Below, piece after piece: positions 43,357 to 47,536 of a stretch of DNA of 47,536 nt. Origin of the DNA: an uncultured Eubacterium sp. (GTDB lineage: Bacteria; Bacillota; Clostridia; Lachnospirales; Lachnospiraceae); assembly GCA_910589665.1 (NCBI GenBank), contig CAJUTR010000023.1:1-47536 (forward strand), written 5' to 3'. Made by a program: the position numbers and the translations under genes. A model generated the notes under the pieces. It was not told the DNA's origin, searched no databases, and was given only the letters and a program-made list of their open reading frames with translations. The first letter of the stretch is position 1. Each line of letters begins with the position of its first letter.

Positions 43357-44937
43357 ATGACTAATTTTTGGAAAAAGACATGTGTAACGGCATGTGGCGT
43401 GATGATCGTTCCACTATTTGCCATGACAGCAGTACGAGCAGAAGAAGTTCCGGCACCATCGATAGCACCGATCGTATCTACAGATACGTCTGCGATTGAA
43501 ATTCCGGCTGGCACTACATTTAAGACTGCGATACCGGATGATGAGTTCCGTAAATTTCTAAATGAATCGTTTTTTGCAGGAAAAGTTAAGGATGATGAGA
43601 CGTTTACAAAGGAGATGCTCGAAACGCTGAAAGCGTATACAGGTGTTCTTGATGTAAGGGGACTCGGGATCGTGAACCTGAAAGGAGTCGAGTATTTTAC
43701 TGGTGTTACTGAACTGGATTGTTCGCACAACAACCTTCAGCTGCTTGATCTGTCTACAATGACACAGCTGAAAAAACTTGATGTTTCTTATAATAATCTG
43801 GTGGAGATCACATTTGCGAAGGAAACGGTTTTGGAGCAGCTCAACTGCAGCAACAACAGTCTCGCACTGTTGAATCTGGCGAACTTTACGACGATCAAGG
43901 AACTGGATTGCAGCAATAACCGCATCGGCCTTCTCAATTTAGCAGGCCTTTACAATCTCACAACGCTTGACTGCAGTGACAATGCCCTTAATACTCTCAG
44001 CTTAGACGGCCTTTTGGCGCTCGAGCTGCTGTATAGTGACGGCAATGCGCTTGTCAACCTGAATGTCTCTTCTCTGAAGAACCTGAAGGTTTTGGAAAAC
44101 CGGAAAAGTGTGCTGAAATTAAAAGTTGAGACCGTGAAAGTCGGCGAGGATTCGTTCTGCGGTGTCGTTCTCCCGACCGGTGCCGCGAAACCGGAAACGA
44201 TTTCGGACGGCGGTGTTTACAAAGAAACGGTAAATGCGGTCGTTTGGTCGAAGGGAACGGAAATTCCTTCTTCCTTTACGTATACCTATGTGATTCCTGG
44301 CACGAAGCAGACCGTTACGGTGACCATTCATGCGGATAAGTCGGAATTTGCGGATAAGTCGGTTACGCTTGCCAAAGTGCCTGCGCTTACCGTAGCGAGC
44401 ACAGCTTATAATAAAGTGAAGCTTACGTGGGAAGGTGTCGATGGCGCGACTGGCTACCGGATTTACCGCTCGACTTCGAAAACGAGTGGATTTACGAAAA
44501 TCAAATCCATCACATCGAATTCAAAAGTTACCTATACAAACTCGGGAATCGCATGTGGTACGACGTATTACTATAAAGTCCGTGCGTACCGCCTGATCGA
44601 CGGCGTTTATTACTTCGGTGAATATTCCCCGGTCGTGTCCGGAAAGGCTGTTCCGGCTGCACCAGGCGCGCTTTCGGTCGCAAAAGCTTCGAAGAAGAAA
44701 GTGACGATATCGTGGAATAAGGTGTCCGGTGCATCCGGTTACCGCATTTACCGCTCCAAATCGAAAACGAGCGGATTTTCCAAGATCAAAACGGTTACTT
44801 CTGGAGCGGCGGTGTCTTATAAAAAGACAACGGCAAGAAAGGTGAAATATTATTATAAAGTGCGCGCTTACACAACGGTAAACGGCAAAAAGGTCTGGGG
44901 AACGTATTCGAAAGTGAAAGCGAAAACCCTCAGCTGA
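43357..44937 (+). CDS. Secreted LRR-Fn3 surface protein
   Basis: A 526-residue exported protein. Signal peptide (about 1-28, AVRAEE), a Pro/Thr spacer, then a leucine-rich-repeat domain (about 105-260) of roughly 21-residue repeats (VTELDCSHNNLQLLDLSTM, LKKLDVSYNNLVEI, LEQLNCSNNSLALLNLA and further copies), as in internalin-like proteins. A beta-rich bridge (about 260-350) and two Fn3 domains (about 350-435 and 440-526; TGYRIYRSTSKTSGF and SGYRIYRSKSKTSGF) follow. There is no LPxTG motif. The LRR may bind host or glycan ligands. GAGG precedes ATG 43357. The two Fn3 modules resemble each other closely. Confidence 0.85.
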   Translation: MTNFWKKTCVTACGVMIVPLFAMTAVRAEEVPAPSIAPIVSTDTSAIEIPAGTTFKTAIPDDEFRKFLNESFFAGKVKDDETFTKEMLETLKAYTGVLDVRGLGIVNLKGVEYFTGVTELDCSHNNLQLLDLSTMTQLKKLDVSYNNLVEITFAKETVLEQLNCSNNSLALLNLANFTTIKELDCSNNRIGLLNLAGLYNLTTLDCSDNALNTLSLDGLLALELLYSDGNALVNLNVSSLKNLKVLENRKSVLKLKVETVKVGEDSFCGVVLPTGAAKPETISDGGVYKETVNAVVWSKGTEIPSSFTYTYVIPGTKQTVTVTIHADKSEFADKSVTLAKVPALTVASTAYNKVKLTWEGVDGATGYRIYRSTSKTSGFTKIKSITSNSKVTYTNSGIACGTTYYYKVRAYRLIDGVYYFGEYSPVVSGKAVPAAPGALSVAKASKKKVTISWNKVSGASGYRIYRSKSKTSGFSKIKTVTSGAAVSYKKTTARKVKYYYKVRAYTTVNGKKVWGTYSKVKAKTLS

Positions 44938-44970
44938 TCCATGTAACGAGTCATTACAACGAAAAAAGGA

Positions 44971-45005
44971 GCTTCCCGGTTTGCAGGCGGGAGGCTTCTT
45001 TTTTT
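44971..45005 (+). terminator. Terminator of the LRR gene
   Basis: GCTTCCCG (44971-44978) and CGGGAGGC (44988-44995), with one G-U pair, followed by TTCTTTTTTT. Confidence 0.8.
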
Positions 45006-45052
45006 GCGGGTGTCCGTCGTGGGTATTTGCGGCAGGCGGCATGCCGTCCTGC

Positions 45053-45081
45053 TTGACAAACGTAGTGTTTGTTGCTATACT
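45053..45081 (+). promoter_or_regulatory. Extended -10 promoter of guaA
   Basis: TTGACA (45053-45058), 17 bp and TATACT (45076-45081) with TGC just before the -10, a near-consensus strong promoter. The leader (45090-45160) shows no purine-riboswitch signature that I can recognise. Confidence 0.8.
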
Positions 45082-45164
45082 TACTGCAAAAAGTGATGAA
45101 ACGTGACGATATGTGAACCGGTTTTTGGTTCGGTCAAAGACGGATAAGTGAAGGAGGAATTACC

Positions 45165-46703
45165 TTGAATAAGGAACTTGTTATTGTACTGGATTTTGGC
45201 GGGCAGTATAATCAATTGATCGCCAGGCGCGTGAGGGAATGCAGCGTGTACTGTGAAGTGCACCCCTATACGCTTAAGCTGGATGAAATAAAGGCGATGA
45301 ACCCCAAAGGGATCATTTTTACCGGTGGCCCTAACAGCGTTTATGGTGAGGAAGCCCCGAGATATGACAAGAGGATTTTTGACCTGGGTATTCCAATTTT
45401 TGGTATCTGTTATGGTTCACAATTGATGGCCTATACGCTGGGTGGAAGCGTGGAGTCCGCCCCCGTGAGTGAATATGGAAAGGCTGATGTTACCGTGGAC
45501 CAGTCCTCCCTTCTTTTTGATGGCGTGAGCGAGAAGACGATCTGCTGGATGAGCCATACCGATTACATTTCAAAAGCGCCTGCCGGTTTCCGGGTCTGTG
45601 CGACGACTCCGGTTTGTCCGGTCGCGGCGATGGAACTGCCGGAAAAGAATCTATATGCGACCCAGTTCCATCCGGAGGTGATGCACACACAGGACGGCTT
45701 AAAGATGTTGTCCAATTTTGTTACCCATGTGTGCGGCTGCCGCGGCGATTGGAAGATGTCTTCCTTTGTGGAGGATACGATCTCGTCGATCCGACAGAAA
45801 GTGGGAAAAGGTAACGTTTTGTGCGCGCTGTCCGGTGGAGTGGATTCGTCTGTGGCCGCCGTTCTCATGTCGAAAGCGATCGGGAAGCAGTTGACTTGTG
45901 TGTTTGTTGATCACGGACTTCTTCGTAAGAATGAAGGCGATGAAGTTGAGTCTGTTTTTGGCCCGGATGGCCCGTATGATCTAAATTTTATCCGCGTGAA
46001 CTGCCAGCAGCGTTTTTATGATAAATTAGCTGGTGTAACGGAGCCGGAACAGAAGCGTAAGATCATCGGCGAAGAGTTTATCCGCGTGTTTGAAGAGGAG
46101 TCGCGTAAGATCGGCGCTGTGGATTTTCTCGTTCAGGGAACGATCTATCCAGACGTGATAGAATCCGGTCTGGGAAAATCGGCCGTGATTAAGTCTCATC
46201 ACAACGTGGGCGGACTTCCTGACTGTGTGGATTTCAGGGAAATAATTGAACCGCTGCGGCTTCTTTTTAAGGACGAGGTCCGGAAGGCGGGAAGAGAGCT
46301 CGGTATTCCAGAGTATTTGGTAAGCCGGCAGCCGTTTCCGGGTCCGGGGTTAGGAATTCGGATCGTCGGAGAAGTGACCGCAGATAAAGTCCGTATCGTG
46401 CAGGATGCTGATGCGATCTATAGAGAGGAGATTGCCCGTGCGGGGATTACGGGACTGGGACAGTATTTCGCGGCGCTTACGAATATGAGGTCGGTCGGCG
46501 TGATGGGGGATGAGCGGACGTATGATTATGCGGTGGCATTGAGAGCGGTAAATACGACGGATTTTATGACGGCGGAGTGCTCGGAGATTCCGTTTGAGGT
46601 GCTGCAGAGGGTGATGAACCGGGTGATCAATGAGGTCAAGGGTGTTAATCGGGTGGTGTATGATCTGACTAGTAAGCCGCCGGGGACGATTGAGTTCGAA
46701 TAA
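45165..46703 (+). CDS. guaA: GMP synthase (glutamine-hydrolysing)
   Basis: A 512-residue enzyme that aminates XMP to GMP. N-terminal glutamine amidotransferase (about 1-195) with nucleophile Cys82 (GICYGSQ) and HPE (QFHPEVMHT). The ATP-pyrophosphatase domain has the PP-loop ALSGGVDSSVAA (about 223-234). The C-terminal dimerisation domain ends with the conserved DLTSKPPGTIEFE. The start is TTG 45165, set by AAGGAGGAA. The 3' end of guaA is a known integration hotspot for genomic islands, and accessory sequence follows directly. Confidence 0.95.
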   Translation: MNKELVIVLDFGGQYNQLIARRVRECSVYCEVHPYTLKLDEIKAMNPKGIIFTGGPNSVYGEEAPRYDKRIFDLGIPIFGICYGSQLMAYTLGGSVESAPVSEYGKADVTVDQSSLLFDGVSEKTICWMSHTDYISKAPAGFRVCATTPVCPVAAMELPEKNLYATQFHPEVMHTQDGLKMLSNFVTHVCGCRGDWKMSSFVEDTISSIRQKVGKGNVLCALSGGVDSSVAAVLMSKAIGKQLTCVFVDHGLLRKNEGDEVESVFGPDGPYDLNFIRVNCQQRFYDKLAGVTEPEQKRKIIGEEFIRVFEEESRKIGAVDFLVQGTIYPDVIESGLGKSAVIKSHHNVGGLPDCVDFREIIEPLRLLFKDEVRKAGRELGIPEYLVSRQPFPGPGLGIRIVGEVTADKVRIVQDADAIYREEIARAGITGLGQYFAALTNMRSVGVMGDERTYDYAVALRAVNTTDFMTAECSEIPFEVLQRVMNRVINEVKGVNRVVYDLTSKPPGTIEFE

Positions 46704-46855
46704 GCAAAAATGTTTAGTAAATCCAGCGTTTATGCGGGTTTGCGGACTTTGGAAAGGTCTTTTGATAACAAATTGATAACAGTCGTTTGAGTGTAATTAT
46801 TCTTTCTATCTAACGGTTTATAGGTGGGAGAATGATTTGCAAGAGGCTGGCTAGT
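46704..46855. other. Intergenic sequence after guaA
   Basis: No gene that I can support. An open frame on the minus strand (46996-46730) crosses the inverted-repeat element and shows no coding character. Confidence 0.35.
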
Positions 46856-46988
46856 GTTCAGAGCCATACTCGGAAATATTACATATTTCCGAGTTGTGGC
46901 GTATCCGCCAAATGGATTTTTGCCAATATATGCTTTTGAATGTAAACATTCATCGCATATATTGTCCAAACTTCGCTTGGCTCTGAAC
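46856..46988. repeat. 133-bp inverted-repeat element with nested hairpins
   Basis: Terminal inverted repeats GTTCAGAGCCA (46856-46866) and TGGCTCTGAAC (46978-46988) match perfectly. Inside are a 12-bp stem ACTCGGAAATAT/ATATTTCCGAGT (46868-46894, TAC loop) and a second hairpin CAATATATGC/GCATATATTG (46924-46933 and 46955-46964) with an inner TGAATG/CATTCA stem and a TAAA loop. It could be a miniature inverted-repeat element (MITE) or a structured RNA. No target duplication is evident. Confidence 0.65.
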
Positions 46989-47001
46989 GAATCCATATTA
47001 T

Positions 47002-47046
47002 AACGCCCTTAGCTGTGGGTAGGAACTCATGGCTAAGGGCGTTTTG
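47002..47046 (+). terminator. Strong hairpin, probable terminator
   Basis: Perfect 12-bp stem AACGCCCTTAGC (47002-47013) and GCTAAGGGCGTT (47032-47043), then TTTT on the plus strand. It lies just after the convergent XRE gene's stop; the minus strand lacks a T-run. Confidence 0.6.
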
Positions 47047-47055
47047 TTGTGCTTG

Positions 47056-47536
47056 TCAATCGGTTTTCAGTTTGTCCTTGAACGCTTCAGCTAGGGCATC
47101 GCTCAATTCCTTGGAGGGGGCTTTCGCCCAATGCTGCGTGGTGTCAAATTTTGGATAATTATACCGCCACTGGTCGTAATCTTCCCTGCTGATTTCTTCA
47201 GCAGAGAGTTTGTCCGCTTGTTCTTTCCAAGCGCAGAGCATTTTCAGAAGTTCGGCGGCATCCTTGCTTTTGTCTTTGCTAACCTTTAAGCAGACTTCCC
47301 CGCCTGTTTCACTGACGGTAAGACCGTAAATGTCTTCAAGGGCAAATAAGGTGTGTATAAGCCCGATGTTGCTGTCAATGTCGGGTATGTTCAGAGCCTG
47401 CGGCGCAACGTCAAGAGTCTGTGCTAGTGCAGCCGTCAAGTCTGCCTTTGGCTTGCGTGAGCCAGTTTCATACTGTGCTAAACGGACATCCGCTGATTTT
47501 TCGGGAAACCCGACAAGCATACCGAGGTATTTCTGT
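47056..47536 (-). CDS. Partial XRE-family regulator
   Basis: The frame runs off the right edge of the window, so the N-terminus is missing. An XRE helix-turn-helix is visible: QKYLGMLVGFPEKS, then VRLAQYETGSRKPKADL. ATG 47520 is internal, since the frame stays open to the edge. The C-terminal part (LTVSETGGEVCLKVS, SREDYDQWRYNYPKFDT) matches the short regulators carried by conjugative and integrative elements in Clostridia. Its position beside guaA suggests the start of a mobile element. Confidence 0.7.
   Translation of the reverse strand, partial: QKYLGMLVGFPEKSADVRLAQYETGSRKPKADLTAALAQTLDVAPQALNIPDIDSNIGLIHTLFALEDIYGLTVSETGGEVCLKVSKDKSKDAAELLKMLCAWKEQADKLSAEEISREDYDQWRYNYPKFDTTQHWAKAPSKELSDALAEAFKDKLKTD

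Noticed and set aside
45090..45164. Purine riboswitch or similar before guaA
   Set aside because: No conserved purine-aptamer loops are visible in the short leader.
46730..46996. 88-residue minus-strand frame after guaA
   Set aside because: Crosses the inverted-repeat element and has no ribosome-binding site or recognisable protein features.

Overview
The window reads as a chromosomal segment of a low-to-mid GC Firmicute, most likely a gut-type Lachnospiraceae/Clostridia. The signs are strong Shine-Dalgarno sequences, frequent GTG/TTG starts, a DeoR-controlled fructose PTS operon, an FMN-riboswitch riboflavin operon, many secreted Lys/Thr-rich proteins with BIG2 and fibronectin-III-like (Fn3) domains, and a Lachnospiraceae-style xxxLxxG protein next to an MMPL exporter. 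No rRNA, tRNA or CRISPR array was found.

Layout. 1-6150: fructose operon (fruR-fruK-fruA-HPr-ptsI) with a strong promoter overlaid by three 10-bp direct repeats; it carries its own phosphocarriers, and the HPr has Arg at position 46 where the regulatory Ser is expected. 6150-8290: AT-rich accessory island with a membrane-anchored Pro/Thr-rich protein, a decayed IS3 orfA and a frameshifted Fic gene. 8290-12780: FMN riboswitch, attenuator, ribD-ribE-ribBA-ribH and a small radical SAM gene. 12790-16240: LysR regulator, secreted BIG2-esterase and an SGNH hydrolase, the last two convergent with a shared 3' region. 16565-19680: PP2C phosphatase, FHA protein and membrane VWA-FHA protein, whose FHA domain is cut off at about 19600. 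19600-22610: a graveyard of small secreted genes, two genes with in-frame stops and an IS4-superfamily transposase tail. 22780-25870: Fn3 protein and a BIG2-glycerophosphodiesterase. 25927-30791: MMPL exporter, xxxLxxG partner and TetR regulator, with two matching palindromes at the promoter.

30812-31435 holds no gene. It contains two roughly 150-bp long hairpins with a shared asymmetric core in opposite orientation, separated by two 148-bp direct repeats and a collapsed hairpin. The arm sequences differ between the two hairpins, yet each pairs perfectly. 31457-35150: membrane protein, HD hydrolase, RsuA-type pseudouridine synthase, RNase H and a small (p)ppGpp synthetase, probably one housekeeping operon. 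35297-37186: an AT-rich two-gene cassette, an SMC/OLD-like ATPase plus a small protein with an E-x-K nuclease-like motif, which could be a defence system. 37308-40948: ppx-ppk polyphosphate operon (minus strand). 41115-43044: queA and a diacylglycerol-kinase-type lipid kinase. 43261-44937: a leader with mutually exclusive hairpins, then a secreted LRR-Fn3 protein. 45165-46703: guaA, followed by a structured inverted-repeat element and a partial XRE regulator that suggests a mobile element beside the known guaA integration hotspot.

The best candidates for something undescribed are the hairpin/direct-repeat array (30812-31435), the ATPase plus EFK-protein pair (35297-37186) and the switch-like leader at 43261-43342. 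All functions are inferred from sequence reading alone; no database search was possible.
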